A DNA stretch of 61,233 bases from Candidatus Odyssella sp. GTDB taxonomy: Bacteria; Pseudomonadota; Alphaproteobacteria; Paracaedibacterales; CAITNM01. Below are positions 7,954-16,949 of the stretch, in pieces. The notes under the pieces were generated by a model. It worked only from the letters and a program-made list of their open reading frames with translations. It did not search any database and was not told where the DNA came from. Position numbers and translations under genes: made by a program. The stretch is from assembly GCA_020726185.1 (NCBI GenBank), contig DYTB01000006.1, forward strand, positions 1 to 61,233, given 5' to 3'. Every line of letters starts with the position of its first letter. The first letter of the stretch is position 1.

Positions 7954-10116
7954 TTAGTTTTCATATGATAAACGCCATCCCAATCCGCTGGGGGGGGGGT
8001 TGAAAGCTTCACATCTTTCAATATAGAGTTCACATGGATCATCTTGGCCAAATATCCTTTGTAAATCGTGAAAAATAGTTAAAGCCTCATCCCAGCGTTG
8101 CTCAAGATAGAATCTAAAAGCTTTAGTAAATTCATTACAGAACTTTAGTTGATCATCACTTGGCAACACCAAAGGGTCAGAATTTTTCAAAGCAACCAAT
8201 TCGTAAATAGTAACCCCTTCGTTTTTACCTTTAACCGCAACAATATCTAATGGGCGAACAACTGCATGATCGTGCAAATGGTGAACTGTTGCTTCACTAA
8301 GCATAATATTTGTTCCATAAGCCTTGTTGGCTCCTTCAAGACGTGCCGCCAAGTTAACGGAATCACCAATAATTGTATAATTCATTCGTTCAGATGACCC
8401 TATGTTTCCAACAATCACTTCACCTGTATGAATACCAATTCTTGTTAAAAGCTCTGGCTTCTTCTCAAAGACCCACTTCCGATTGAGATCCAACAATCGT
8501 TTTTGGCAAAGCAATGCCGTTAAACAACAATTTAGGGAATGGGCATTATCTTGTTGTGGAGCGCCCCAAAAAGCCATGATTGCATCTCCAATATATTTAT
8601 CTGTCGTTCCATTGTTTTCAGCTACAATAGAGGTCATTTCATCAAAATATTCATACAAGTGTAACACCAGCTTTTCTGCGGGATAAGTTTCACTAATAGT
8701 TGTAAAATTGGCAATATCTGAGAAGAAAATTGACAATTGCTTTTTCTTACCGCCTATTTTTACTTCAACTCCCTTGTCCACAAGTTTTTTTACCAAATTT
8801 TTAGGCACAAATTTTCCAAATGAAATAAGGCTTTTCCGCATACGTGAAATAGAATTTTGCAGTTTTTGTATTTCCTTAATTCCAGAAACCACTTCAGCCA
8901 CTGGATCCAAATCAAAATTGGTTATCTTATCGGCCTGTAATGACAGATTATTAATAGGTGCAGCTATACGCCTCGCCATAATCGCTATGACTACAATCGA
9001 AAGAATTAATATCAGAAGACAAATCAGCAGCGTATTACGTTGTGTAACCTTAACAACCCCAATGTATTCATCAATAGGAGTTATCATTAGAAATTCCCAC
9101 CCTTTAAAGCCTTCCAGAAGGAATTCTTTAAATAGAGCAATATACTCAACATCTCCTGATGTGAAAATAAAACGTTGCTGTTTATCAATTTGCTTTGCAT
9201 GATATGCAACTGATGCAGTCTTGTCAGTTAAATCATCTATAGTAACTAATTTAGTTTCTGTACCAACAACTTTAGAATAGTTTTTTTCAGTGGGATGAGC
9301 GACTATTTCACCTTTTTGATTAAGCACCATAGATACACCTTTTATAGCACTTTTTTGAAGGTCAACAGCCAGTTTAGGTAAACCTACAGTGGAAGAAATG
9401 ACCCCTACAAAGTCTCCAGTATCTGAAAGTAAAGGTACACCACAAGCAATACTTGGCGCTTGCGTCACATCAGAAACAAAAATATCTGTCCAAATATTCG
9501 AACGGTTTTGCGCCGTTTTTATGTACCATGGACGATTTTTGTGAACCATGGTAATTTGCGCTTCAGGTATTTTTTCTTCGTCTATTTTTTTACCTTCATT
9601 GTCTAGATAGATCCATATTTCTGTTGGCTTTACATCGCTTCTATCAACGATTCTTAAAGCAAATATAGCTTTTTTAGGGAGAATTTTTGCTTGTTCAACA
9701 CGATAGGTTGTACCTGGTGTTATTGGTTTTACTTGTACAAAATACCCTGACTCTGTACCAACATATACACTATCCACAAGCTTATACTGGCGGCAATGTC
9801 CCATCATAAATTGAATTAAATCTTTGCTAATTACAGCAGCTTTTGAGGTATCTCGTACTAAGTACCCACCAAGTTCTGTTGAAGTTAGAACTTCACGAAA
9901 ATTATCCGCAATACTTGAAACTTCAGAAATACTGGCATTTTCCATTAAACGATTCGAAAAATCAACAATTGAACGAGAGTTATTAATATAGGTGTAGGTT
10001 ACAATGGAAATAGCTGTGATAACCTGCAAAACAAAAAAACTACTTAAAATATCAAATCTAAGATTTCTACTTTTGAATCTATTCGTTAACACACTGAAAA
10101 AACTTTTAATAATCAT
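7954..10116 (-). CDS. Membrane-bound class III adenylate cyclase with Cache sensor and HAMP
   Basis: Predicted inner-membrane receptor cyclase making cAMP. ATG 10116 is preferred because AGGAAA lies 8 bases upstream (720 aa). Order: a first helix near residues 25-45; a large periplasmic dCache sensor containing WYIKTAQNRSNIWTDIFVSD; a second helix (TLLICLLILILSIVVIAIMA); HAMP; the cyclase domain from about residue 455; and a C-terminal helical tail. FFSDIANFT and GDAIMAFWG carry the two metal Asp residues. DKYIGD supplies the adenine-type Lys, and NLAARLE the transition-state Asn and Arg, so adenylate rather than guanylate is favoured. A run of ten G (C in the coding strand) near the 3' end encodes NPPPSG. 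Confidence 0.9.
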   Translation of the reverse strand: MIIKSFFSVLTNRFKSRNLRFDILSSFFVLQVITAISIVTYTYINNSRSIVDFSNRLMENASISEVSSIADNFREVLTSTELGGYLVRDTSKAAVISKDLIQFMMGHCRQYKLVDSVYVGTESGYFVQVKPITPGTTYRVEQAKILPKKAIFALRIVDRSDVKPTEIWIYLDNEGKKIDEEKIPEAQITMVHKNRPWYIKTAQNRSNIWTDIFVSDVTQAPSIACGVPLLSDTGDFVGVISSTVGLPKLAVDLQKSAIKGVSMVLNQKGEIVAHPTEKNYSKVVGTETKLVTIDDLTDKTASVAYHAKQIDKQQRFIFTSGDVEYIALFKEFLLEGFKGWEFLMITPIDEYIGVVKVTQRNTLLICLLILILSIVVIAIMARRIAAPINNLSLQADKITNFDLDPVAEVVSGIKEIQKLQNSISRMRKSLISFGKFVPKNLVKKLVDKGVEVKIGGKKKQLSIFFSDIANFTTISETYPAEKLVLHLYEYFDEMTSIVAENNGTTDKYIGDAIMAFWGAPQQDNAHSLNCCLTALLCQKRLLDLNRKWVFEKKPELLTRIGIHTGEVIVGNIGSSERMNYTIIGDSVNLAARLEGANKAYGTNIMLSEATVHHLHDHAVVRPLDIVAVKGKNEGVTIYELVALKNSDPLVLPSDDQLKFCNEFTKAFRFYLEQRWDEALTIFHDLQRIFGQDDPCELYIERCEAFNPPPSGLGWRLSYEN
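7990..7999. repeat. Ten-base G homopolymer in the cyclase gene 3' end
   Basis: A run of ten G on the plus strand (C in the cyclase coding strand), 12 codons before the cyclase stop. It is by far the longest G/C homopolymer seen in this AT-rich window. Slippage would change only the last dozen residues. Confidence 0.95.
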
Positions 10117-10256
10117 AGATAATTTCCTATAGTTTTTTATTTTAATTTGCACCCTATTACTTAATTGTAAATAAAATGTATTAATTTGTTACTAACAAAA
10201 GCGTTAAAATACTCTATATTCGATAATTTTATAGCTTATTGAACTAAAGGTTACCT

Positions 10257-11060
10257 TTACCACTTAAGTGTTGCAGAAAAATAAGTTGCCTTACTTTCAT
10301 TATCAACTTCATAAGATGTTGCAATAAGCATTGCATCCATATTGTGTCTTAATGCTCCTTGAATATCGGTATCACCGGTCATTAGCACACGATCAGGATA
10401 TTTTAGTTGCTTCAGTGCGCGAATAAATATTTCAGGAAACGGTTTACCAAAACTAAGCACTTCGCCGCCTAGTAGATGGTAGCGTTGTGATAATAAACCT
10501 GGACGTAAATGCTGTTTTTTTGAACAAAAAGCTAATAAATCTGGGTTAGCACATATAAATTTCAAATTTCGCTTTATGGCATGCTTAAAGATTTCATCAT
10601 AATGAAGAGCAATATCTTTTGGATCCTTGACAGCGTGGGGAACCGCCAAAGCTAAAATAACATCAGCCTCATGAATATCATCCGTAACACAATGTAAATT
10701 GCTAATTTCCTGCCAGTTTTCCCAGTAGTGGGTATCAATTAGATAAATTTTTTTTGCGATTTTATACTCATTCTGAATATATTCAAAACAAAGATCACCC
10801 GCAGTTAATACTGTTTGGTACAACTCTGCAGGTAAACCACATTGTTCCAGATTTTTTCTGCAATCTATCCTTAAAAATGGGGTATTTGAAATTAAAACAA
10901 CTGGTTTTTTTAATGAATTTAAAATTTTTAGCACCTCTAACGCATCTTTAAAAATTGCCCCTCCTTCATATAGGACCCCCCATAGATCAAATAAGAAACA
11001 GTCATACTTTTCTGAGACGTCACGAAAACCTTTTATAATTTTACCCATGTTCTTTTTCAT
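10257..11060 (-). CDS. HAD-superfamily class IIA hydrolase (NagD-like; alphaproteobacterial type)
   Basis: HAD-fold phosphatase of the IIA (NagD/p-nitrophenylphosphatase-like) group; the substrate is unknown. Motif I is FLFDLWGVLY (nucleophile and acid/base Asp positions, second one replaced by Trp-Gly context), motif II is VLISNTPFLR, and the motif III/IV region contains LSFGKPFPEIF and RVLMTGDTDIQGAL. Length (267 aa) fits a subgroup common in alphaproteobacteria. The start is ATG 11060, with a second in-frame ATG at 11048. It lies upstream of and in line with the cyclase gene, separated by about 140 bp, and is divergent from the CNBD transporter. Confidence 0.85.
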   Translation of the reverse strand: MKKNMGKIIKGFRDVSEKYDCFLFDLWGVLYEGGAIFKDALEVLKILNSLKKPVVLISNTPFLRIDCRKNLEQCGLPAELYQTVLTAGDLCFEYIQNEYKIAKKIYLIDTHYWENWQEISNLHCVTDDIHEADVILALAVPHAVKDPKDIALHYDEIFKHAIKRNLKFICANPDLLAFCSKKQHLRPGLLSQRYHLLGGEVLSFGKPFPEIFIRALKQLKYPDRVLMTGDTDIQGALRHNMDAMLIATSYEVDNESKATYFSATLKW

Positions 11061-11219
11061 TTGATTAAAATTGTAAAAATTTCTATTTATTTTTTTTTAT
11101 TACGTGTTAGCATTATAGAGGGAAAGTAAAAACCAAAAATTAAAAGTATTTATTTTGTGTTAATTATATCCATTATATTATTAACAGAACAAGTAATTTT
11201 ATTTGCAAAAGGATTTCCG

Positions 11220-13067
11220 ATGACTGACAACGACATTATTGTCTCATTTATAGATACAAATCCTGTATTTAAGATTTTAACACCAACTGATAAATCACGC
11301 TTTATCAGTAAGTTAAGTGTTGAAAAATATAGTGTTGACGCTGTAATTCACAACAACTTTGATCACAGTTCTTCAGGATTTTTTGTAGTAAATGGATCAG
11401 TTAATTTAAAAAACACAAATTTTGAAAAAAAAGTTAACACAGGGCATTTTTTTTCTTGCGAAAGTGTTCTTGGGCTGCAAAATCACACAACTAAGGCCAC
11501 TTGTGTTGATGAATGCACAATTATTTCCCTGTCAGATGGCGCACTAAACACGCTGGTTAATTTAAATCCAGACGCGCTGAGTTATTTTAGCGAAAATACA
11601 TTTGAAAACTTGGGAATAGTTGAAAAACAACCAGCCTCTGCCACAAAATTAAAAACATTCACAGAAACTGCTATGTTTGATTTTGAGGGTAGCATTTGGA
11701 GTTGGTTAGCCCTGCTTATTTGTACTCCAGCACTATATGCTTATATGCAAACTCCTGCAATTTCAAGTGACGCCAGAATATTCCTTACGTTTTTAGCAGT
11801 ATGCATTTTTATGTGGGTATTTCGTTTAGTTCCTTATTATATTCCAGCACTATTTACCATACTTGGAACTTTAGCTGTCGATATAGCCCCTGTAAAAGTG
11901 GTTTTAAGCGGCTTTTCATCGGAAAGCTTCATTATGATTATGGCCCTTTCTGCTGTTAGCTTGGTAGTGATCAAATCAGGTATTTTGTATCGAGCCTTAA
12001 TTAAATTATTATCGATCAGCAAGTGTAGTTATAATTTCTACAACTTTATTTTATTTTTCATAGGGTCAATACTTACACTCTTTATTCCAGCAATTGTCAC
12101 TCGTTGCCAAATTATGGCGCAATTAACTAATGAGGCTAGAGACTTATTAAATACTAAAAAAACTGATTCGTTCAGCACAAGTTTGGCAGTTACAGGTTTT
12201 TTTGGAGCAAGCTTATTCTCAACCATATTTTTTACCGGATCGTTAATGAACTTTTTGGTGCAAAATATTTTACCAACCCAAGAACAAACCCAATTTCAGT
12301 CATTAGGTTGGATTAAAGCATCAATGATGATGGGAGCATTTTTTCTTGTTGGTTATTTAGTAGCATTTTGTGCAGTTTTTTTAAACAAGGAAAAATGCGA
12401 ACTGAAGAAGGAAATCTTAATTTCTAAATTAAATGCTATTGGAAAAATCTCAATAATTGAATGGTGCGCAATTTCAGCTGTTGCTTTTTTGAGTGTAGGA
12501 TTTTTCACATATTTTCAGCACCAAATTCACCCTGCTTGGGTTGCCACCATAACTATGCTAGCGCTTGTAGGAGTTGGGGCATTCGGTAAAAAAGATTTTC
12601 AAACAGGAATAGACTGGGCATTTATCATTTTCATAGCCACTTGCTCTGGAATTGGAGCAACTCTGAATTATCTAGGCTTAAATGATATTATTGCTAAAAA
12701 TCTTGTTAATCTTTTAGGAACAAACTTTAAAGATCTTTTTTATTTTATATCGCTAATAATCATATCAACACTATTGATTAGGATGTTTTTACCAATAACA
12801 CCTTCTGTGCTCATTCTATGCACAATATTTATTCCAATTTCAAACATCTATAATATTAGTCCCTGGTTAGCCTCTATAGTGATACTAGTCACAGCGGATA
12901 TGTGGTTCTTACCTTATCAAAACTTCTTCTATGTTATGTTTGAAGAATTTTTAAACAGTAATTACAATCAGAAAAAATTTATTTTATTTAATATTATTAT
13001 GAACATTGTGCGTGTTGGGGCAATTTATTTATCGATGCCTTATTGGTCTAAACTTGGTTTGATGTAA
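11220..13067 (+). CDS. SLC13/DASS-family anion transporter with N-terminal cyclic-nucleotide-binding-like domain
   Basis: Predicted inner-membrane transporter for di/tricarboxylates or inorganic anions, with a cytoplasmic sensor domain. ATG 11220 is chosen because AAAAGGA lies just upstream (615 aa). Residues about 5-140 look like a cNMP-binding jelly roll: LTPTDKSRFISKLS, GFFVVNGSVNL and SCESVLGLQNHTTKATCVDE. The usual Glu of the phosphate cassette is present (CES), but the Arg that contacts the cyclic phosphate appears to be Thr (HTTKAT), so cAMP binding is uncertain. About 12 membrane helices follow, ending with LPITPSVLILCTIF and TADMWFLPYQ, typical of DASS carriers. A periplasmic protein gene follows 12 bp later, and the cyclase lies one gene away. 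Confidence 0.82.
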   Translation: MTDNDIIVSFIDTNPVFKILTPTDKSRFISKLSVEKYSVDAVIHNNFDHSSSGFFVVNGSVNLKNTNFEKKVNTGHFFSCESVLGLQNHTTKATCVDECTIISLSDGALNTLVNLNPDALSYFSENTFENLGIVEKQPASATKLKTFTETAMFDFEGSIWSWLALLICTPALYAYMQTPAISSDARIFLTFLAVCIFMWVFRLVPYYIPALFTILGTLAVDIAPVKVVLSGFSSESFIMIMALSAVSLVVIKSGILYRALIKLLSISKCSYNFYNFILFFIGSILTLFIPAIVTRCQIMAQLTNEARDLLNTKKTDSFSTSLAVTGFFGASLFSTIFFTGSLMNFLVQNILPTQEQTQFQSLGWIKASMMMGAFFLVGYLVAFCAVFLNKEKCELKKEILISKLNAIGKISIIEWCAISAVAFLSVGFFTYFQHQIHPAWVATITMLALVGVGAFGKKDFQTGIDWAFIIFIATCSGIGATLNYLGLNDIIAKNLVNLLGTNFKDLFYFISLIIISTLLIRMFLPITPSVLILCTIFIPISNIYNISPWLASIVILVTADMWFLPYQNFFYVMFEEFLNSNYNQKKFILFNIIMNIVRVGAIYLSMPYWSKLGLM

Positions 13068-13079
13068 AAAGGGATTATC

Positions 13080-14120
13080 ATGATTAAATTACGTCTATTA
13101 TTTGTAGGGTTATTTGTGCTTGGTAGCACCTATTTTTTAGTCAAAGAAAGTATTTCCACACCTAGAATTCTTGTATTACAAAGTTATGGAAGTGATTATT
13201 CTTGGACACATGATGTTGATGTTGGTATCAAGAAAATTTTGGAAAAAGAAAGTACTGTTACCGTAAGGTGGCACTATATGGATACAAAAAATCACCCAGA
13301 AAAGCATTACTTAGAAAAAATTGGTATTGTTAGTAAACGAGTAATAGATCAATTCAAACCATCTGTGATCATTGCAGTAGATGACGATGCTCAGGAATAC
13401 GTGACTAAGTACTACAATAACGATCCAAACATTAAGATTGTTTTTTCTGGCGTAAACGCCACAAGGGAAGAATACGCCTTTGATAAGGCAAATAATGTCA
13501 CCGGTATTTTAGAACGCTTACCGGCTGATGGCATTGTTGACTCACTACAGCTACTTGCAGGGACGACAAATACTATAAAAATAATTCATGTAAGTGATGA
13601 GTCAAAAACCGTAAAACTTGATGATAAGTTTTTGCATGCATATAAAGGATGGAAAAATGTAAAAATGCTTCCTTCACTGCTTGTTTCAACTTTTGATGAT
13701 TGGAAAGTAGCTATTAAAAAAGCCAGCGAAGATGCCGATTATATCGTTATATCAAATTACAGAAAAATCTATGACGTTAAGGGCAGTGAGAAAAAAGTTC
13801 TCCCTAAAGAAATAATGGCATGGACTATGGCCAATGCTACTAAGCCAATAATAGGAATGAATGCGTTTATATTTGAAGATGGTGCGCGTTTAGCAATAGC
13901 AACATCCCCTTACGAACAAGGAGAGGTTGCTGCAGTATTTGCGCTAGAGATTATCAAGACAGGTGTTCTACCCCCTCATACTCAAACCAAACAGTTCGTA
14001 ATAGGAATAGATGAAGAATCTATCATGCCAGGTGGAGAATTTTTTGGACTTCCAAAAACTTATGTAGCCTATGCTTTGTATTCAGGAAAATTCAGACAAA
14101 AGAAAATCAATGCAAAATAA
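13080..14120 (+). CDS. Periplasmic ABC-substrate-binding-like (PF04392-type) sensor protein
   Basis: Exported or membrane-anchored protein (N-terminal helix, residues 5-24) with the two-lobe fold of orphan substrate-binding proteins also found as sensor modules of histidine kinases. The pattern ILVLQSYGSDYSWTHDVDVGI, then FKPSVIIAVDDDAQEYV and IVFSGVNATREEY, is characteristic. No ABC permease or ATPase is adjacent. Instead it lies 12 bp after the CNBD/DASS transporter and is probably cotranscribed, so it may deliver ligand to that carrier or act as an extracytoplasmic sensor. It converges on rpoH. Confidence 0.8.
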   Translation: MIKLRLLFVGLFVLGSTYFLVKESISTPRILVLQSYGSDYSWTHDVDVGIKKILEKESTVTVRWHYMDTKNHPEKHYLEKIGIVSKRVIDQFKPSVIIAVDDDAQEYVTKYYNNDPNIKIVFSGVNATREEYAFDKANNVTGILERLPADGIVDSLQLLAGTTNTIKIIHVSDESKTVKLDDKFLHAYKGWKNVKMLPSLLVSTFDDWKVAIKKASEDADYIVISNYRKIYDVKGSEKKVLPKEIMAWTMANATKPIIGMNAFIFEDGARLAIATSPYEQGEVAAVFALEIIKTGVLPPHTQTKQFVIGIDEESIMPGGEFFGLPKTYVAYALYSGKFRQKKINAK

Positions 14121-14136
14121 CACTCCTTCTCTTACA

Positions 14137-15024
14137 TCAGAAGGTAGATGTTTGAAGCGCTGAATATTGCAAGGCTTTCTTAAGCTTTTCAAAAGCAGAA
14201 ATTTCTAACTGACGCACACGTTCACGAGAAATTGTTAAGTTTTGACTCATTTCTTCAAGTGTTTTAGGTGGCTCATCTAAACGCCTGCCGATGATAATTT
14301 CTTGCTCCCTAGCATTGAGTGCTTTCATGGCTCCTTGCAATGCACTACGACGCTTATCGAACTCATCACGCTGGACGATTTGAATTTCTTGATTGTCGCT
14401 TTCATCCGCTAACCAATCCATCCATTCCATAGTGCTTTCGCTATCATTAATTGGCGTATTTAAAGACGAATCGTGACTTGCTATGCGCTGCTCCATTGAC
14501 CAAACTTCATCCTCTGACACATTAAGCTTTAACGCTATTTTTTGTACTAATTCTGAGGTGAGCTGATCACTGTGAAGCTTACCATCCTTTTCTTGAGCCT
14601 CTTGGATAATTGCTCGTTTGGTTTTTTTTAAGGAAAAAAACAGCTTTTTTTGTGCAGCAGTTGTACCAATTTTTACCAACGACCAGGTATGTAAAATGTA
14701 GTCTTGCATGCTAGCTTTAATCCACCACATAGCATAGGTAGAAAAGCGAAATCCACGGTCTGGTTCATAATGTTTCATGGCTTGCATCATGCCAATGTTA
14801 CCTTCTGCAATCAGGTCACTGATGGGCAGTCCGTATCCACGATAGCCAACGGCAACTTTTGCTACTAACTTTAGATGCGCAGCTGCCAATTTTTCCATGG
14901 CTTTATGGTCTTGGTTTTCGCGCCAATCTTTAGCTAGTTTATATTCTTCTTCAAGACTGAGAACCGCAAGGCTTCGAACCTTTTGTACATATTGATGGTG
15001 GTCATGATGCTGCTGCAAAATCAT
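14137..15024 (-). CDS. rpoH: RNA polymerase heat-shock sigma factor (sigma-32)
   Basis: Sigma-70 family factor of the RpoH type that directs RNA polymerase to heat-shock promoters. Region 1.2/2.1 (SLEEEYKLAKDW), region 2 (LPISDLIAEGNIGMMQAMKH and FSTYAMWWIKASMQDYIL), the short RpoH box region following, and region 4 (ISRERVRQLEISAFEKLKKA) are all present in 295 residues. It is transcribed in the same direction as the upstream atm1-like gene, with about 65 bp between. lon and clpX, classical members of the regulon, are also in this window. Confidence 0.95.
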   Translation of the reverse strand: MILQQHHDHHQYVQKVRSLAVLSLEEEYKLAKDWRENQDHKAMEKLAAAHLKLVAKVAVGYRGYGLPISDLIAEGNIGMMQAMKHYEPDRGFRFSTYAMWWIKASMQDYILHTWSLVKIGTTAAQKKLFFSLKKTKRAIIQEAQEKDGKLHSDQLTSELVQKIALKLNVSEDEVWSMEQRIASHDSSLNTPINDSESTMEWMDWLADESDNQEIQIVQRDEFDKRRSALQGAMKALNAREQEIIIGRRLDEPPKTLEEMSQNLTISRERVRQLEISAFEKLKKALQYSALQTSTF

Positions 15025-15089
15025 TTACAAATAAGACGCCTGCGTTAAGTTTAGCTAGTTTTTTGTAGCGTATTCAAGCAGGGTATTTT

Positions 15090-16853
15090 TCAACTAGCAA
15101 TCAGGCCTTCATTAATTTGTTGATTCCATAGTTTTGCATATAAGCCATTTTGTTGCAGTAATTTAGCATGGGTGCCTGATTCTGCAATTACACCTTGGTC
15201 TAATACAAAAATTTTATCAGCATCAACAATGGTGCTAAGCCTATGGGCAATAATAATTGTCGTCTGATTTTTAGAAATTTTTTGCAAACTTTCTTGAATG
15301 CGCTTTTCAGTAGAACTATCAAGAGCTGAAGTTGCTTCATCAAAAATGAAAATCTTTGGTTTTTTAAGTAGCATTCTTGCAATCGCTACTCGCTGTTTTT
15401 CACCACCTGATAGTTTCAAACCTCGTTCGCCAACTTTGGTTTCAAGACCTTCAGGAAGAGCTGCTATAAAACCATCAAGCTCTGCATTTTTAGCAGCTTC
15501 TTGAATTTCACTAGGAGAAGCTGGTGGAGCACCGTAAGCAATGTTGTAGCCAAGTGTATCGTTAAATAACACCGTGTCTTGTGGCACCATTCCCAAAATA
15601 TCCCGAAGGCTTGTCTGAGTGATCGACTTTAGGTCTTGGTCATCAATGTAAATACTTCCTTTGCAAGGGTCATAAAACCGAAATAGTAAGCGGGACAACG
15701 TTGATTTTCCAGCGCCAGTTGCCCCAACAAACGCAGCTGTTTCACCTGGATGTATTTCAAAATTTATATTTTTTAAAATCTGACGATCGGTACCGTAGTT
15801 AAAGCATATGTTTTCAAACACAACTTTGCCTGTTTTATAGACCAATGGTTTTGCACCTGCTGTGTCTTTAATATCAGATTCTTGATCAAGTAATTCAAAC
15901 ATTTCCCCAAGGTTCACTATTCCTTGCTTAATTTCACGGTACGCAAACCCTAGGTTAAATAAAGGCATTACTAGTTGCAGAGAAAAAGCAAACAATGCAG
16001 CAACATCTCCTGGTGTAATTGCACCTATTGCAGCGCGTTTTACAGCAAAAGCAAGCATTCCCCCAAGGCCTATAGAGAATATAATCGCCTGTCCTGCATT
16101 TAAGAAGTTAAGGGACCCTCTTAATTTTCGTGATGTTTTTTCATAAACAGCTTGCACTTCATCGTAACGCTTGACTTCAAATTCTTCATTTCCAAAATAC
16201 TTTACCGTTTCAAAATTGAGCAAACTATCAATTGCACGCGTTTGGGCTGTGTTATCGTAAACGTTCATTTGTTTAACAATTTTCAAGCGCTTGGTTGATA
16301 CAATGATCGTAAACACAACATAAGTGGCCATGGTTAAAACCATAATCACGCTGCACCACGGGCTGTACCAGATCCACAATAAAACCGATAAAAATACTGT
16401 TTCAATTATGCTTGGAAAAATAGTCATCATCAAAAACTGACTAATCATTTCTAGAGACTTGGTAGCACGCTCAATAATACGGCTAAGCCCACCAGTTTGG
16501 CGATTCAGATGAAATTTTAGACTTAACGAATGTAAATGCTTAAAGGTAGTGACAGATATTTCACGAAAAACTCGCTGGGTGACAATGTTAAAAGTGTAAT
16601 CACGCAATTCGTTAAACGTTTGAGCCAATATGCGCACAACAACAAAACCAATTAAAATACCAGCTGGAAAGATTGCTGGACTTTTTTCCAGATGATCAAT
16701 TAAGTATTTAAAAGCAATAGGGCCACATAATACAAATATGCGGCCAATCAATAAGAACGAAAGTGCACTAACAAGATACATTTTCGCTTTGACCATGTTT
16801 TTAGGCCACAAATAGACCTTAAGTTTTTTTAACGTCAATGTTTTGGTGTTCAC
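15090..16853 (-). CDS. atm1: Atm1/ABCB7-type ABC exporter (fused permease and ATPase)
   Basis: Homodimeric half-transporter of the Atm1/HMT1 branch, whose bacterial members export glutathione derivatives and protect against metals. A six-helix permease (residues about 15-310) carries the branch signatures RQTGGLSRIIERATK and DSLLNFETVKYFGNEEFEVK. The ATPase has Walker A GATGAGKST, signature LSGGEKQR and Walker B IFIFDEATSALD. The GTG start at 16853 overlaps the cydX stop as GTGA, so it is translationally coupled to the cytochrome bd operon. That position is usually held by cydDC in other bacteria, which suggests a substitute thiol or heme-related exporter for bd oxidase assembly. The latter is inference. 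Confidence 0.9.
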   Translation of the reverse strand: MNTKTLTLKKLKVYLWPKNMVKAKMYLVSALSFLLIGRIFVLCGPIAFKYLIDHLEKSPAIFPAGILIGFVVVRILAQTFNELRDYTFNIVTQRVFREISVTTFKHLHSLSLKFHLNRQTGGLSRIIERATKSLEMISQFLMMTIFPSIIETVFLSVLLWIWYSPWCSVIMVLTMATYVVFTIIVSTKRLKIVKQMNVYDNTAQTRAIDSLLNFETVKYFGNEEFEVKRYDEVQAVYEKTSRKLRGSLNFLNAGQAIIFSIGLGGMLAFAVKRAAIGAITPGDVAALFAFSLQLVMPLFNLGFAYREIKQGIVNLGEMFELLDQESDIKDTAGAKPLVYKTGKVVFENICFNYGTDRQILKNINFEIHPGETAAFVGATGAGKSTLSRLLFRFYDPCKGSIYIDDQDLKSITQTSLRDILGMVPQDTVLFNDTLGYNIAYGAPPASPSEIQEAAKNAELDGFIAALPEGLETKVGERGLKLSGGEKQRVAIARMLLKKPKIFIFDEATSALDSSTEKRIQESLQKISKNQTTIIIAHRLSTIVDADKIFVLDQGVIAESGTHAKLLQQNGLYAKLWNQQINEGLIAS

Positions 16854-16942
16854 TCTGCGCTATCCATTTCTAGCCACATGGCATTTAAAATACTAAACGC
16901 ACATGCAAGACCTAGCCCTAATATCCAACTAAAGTACCACAT
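16850..16942 (-). CDS. cydX: CydX small subunit of cytochrome bd oxidase
   Basis: A 30-residue single-helix protein: it begins MWYFSWILGLGLACAFSIL and ends with an acidic tail LEMDSAE, matching the CydX/YbgT family that stabilises heme b595/d in CydAB. It starts 7 bp after the cydB stop and its TGA overlaps the next gene's GTG, so it sits tightly within the operon. Confidence 0.93.
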   Translation of the reverse strand: MWYFSWILGLGLACAFSILNAMWLEMDSAE

Positions 16943-16949
16943 AAATCCT

